Of a DNA stretch of 6,474 nt, positions 6,443 to 6,474 are shown piece by piece. The notes beneath the pieces are model-generated. The model was not told where the DNA came from. It ran no database searches and saw nothing but the letters and a program-made list of their open reading frames with translations. The translations under genes and the position numbers were made by a program. Position 1 is the stretch's first letter, and each line of letters starts with the position of its first letter. The DNA is taken from NCBI GenBank assembly GCA_043101835.1, contig JBICHM010000361.1, positions 1 to 6,474 of the forward strand. Reading direction: 5' to 3'. The stretch is from JBICHM01 sp043101835. Lineage in GTDB: Bacteria > Planctomycetota > Phycisphaerae > Phycisphaerales > UBA1924.

Positions 6443-6474
6443 ATGCCGCGGAAGCGTCCGGCGCCGTTGTCCAT
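6421..6474 (-). repeat. Right arm of the inverted repeat, running to the window edge
   Basis: All 54 bases equal the reverse complement of 6152-6205, separated from it by 215 bp. The copy reaches the last base of the window, so it may extend further. It supplies the final codons (Leu-Asp-Trp-Gln) and the TAG stop of the peptidase frame. At the junction ggcggcg also fits the preceding Gln-Ala-Ala codons, which suggests switching at a short microhomology. No T-tract follows and the loop is long, so it does not look like an intrinsic terminator. Confidence 0.97.

Noticed and set aside
6443..6474. Possible start of a downstream gene (ATG immediately after the peptidase stop, reading MPRKRPAPLS), which also resembles the tail of M28 relatives
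   Set aside because: These bases lie wholly inside the inverted copy of 6152-6205, so both the new-gene reading and the tail resemblance are explained as coincidence of the antisense sequence.
6152..6474. Transposon terminal inverted repeats or an intrinsic terminator
   Set aside because: The left arm is conserved catalytic-domain sequence, no transposase or target duplication is present, the loop is 215 bp and there is no T-tract.

Overview
This is a high-GC window with strong G/C bias at third codon positions, from a bacterium. Two genes diverge from a shared 374-bp intergenic region. The combination of a very large multi-PAS sensor protein and a secreted M28 peptidase of the carboxypeptidase Q-like type suits environmental lineages such as Planctomycetota (Phycisphaerae), Acidobacteriota or Gemmatimonadota. 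That is an inference from style only; no marker gene fixes the taxon.

Left part (1-4583, minus strand): one uninterrupted reading frame of at least 1527 codons, running off the left edge without a stop. It starts with a membrane-anchored extracytoplasmic sensor module (TM, about 155 residues, TM). Four PAS domains, one GAF domain, four more PAS domains, a coiled-coil linker and the start of a ninth PAS follow. The output domain (most likely a histidine kinase core) lies outside the window.

Middle (4584-4957): a non-coding divergent spacer. It holds the ribosome binding site of the peptidase, a short direct repeat and a short palindrome, but no convincing promoter.

Right part (4958-6442, plus strand): a secreted M28-family metallopeptidase with a signal peptide, a PA-like region and all expected zinc ligands. 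Its last few codons and stop codon lie inside a perfect 54-bp inverted copy of its own internal sequence (6152-6205 repeated as reverse complement at 6421-6474). The copy ends exactly at the window edge, so the apparent C-terminus is probably not the natural one. A fold-back chimera or assembly artefact at a contig end is the likeliest explanation.

Nothing shows that the two genes work in one pathway. The kinase could sense an extracellular signal and the peptidase acts outside the cytoplasm, but co-regulation is only a possibility suggested by the shared promoter region. I found no RNA genes, CRISPR array, insertion sequence or recognisable new multi-gene system.
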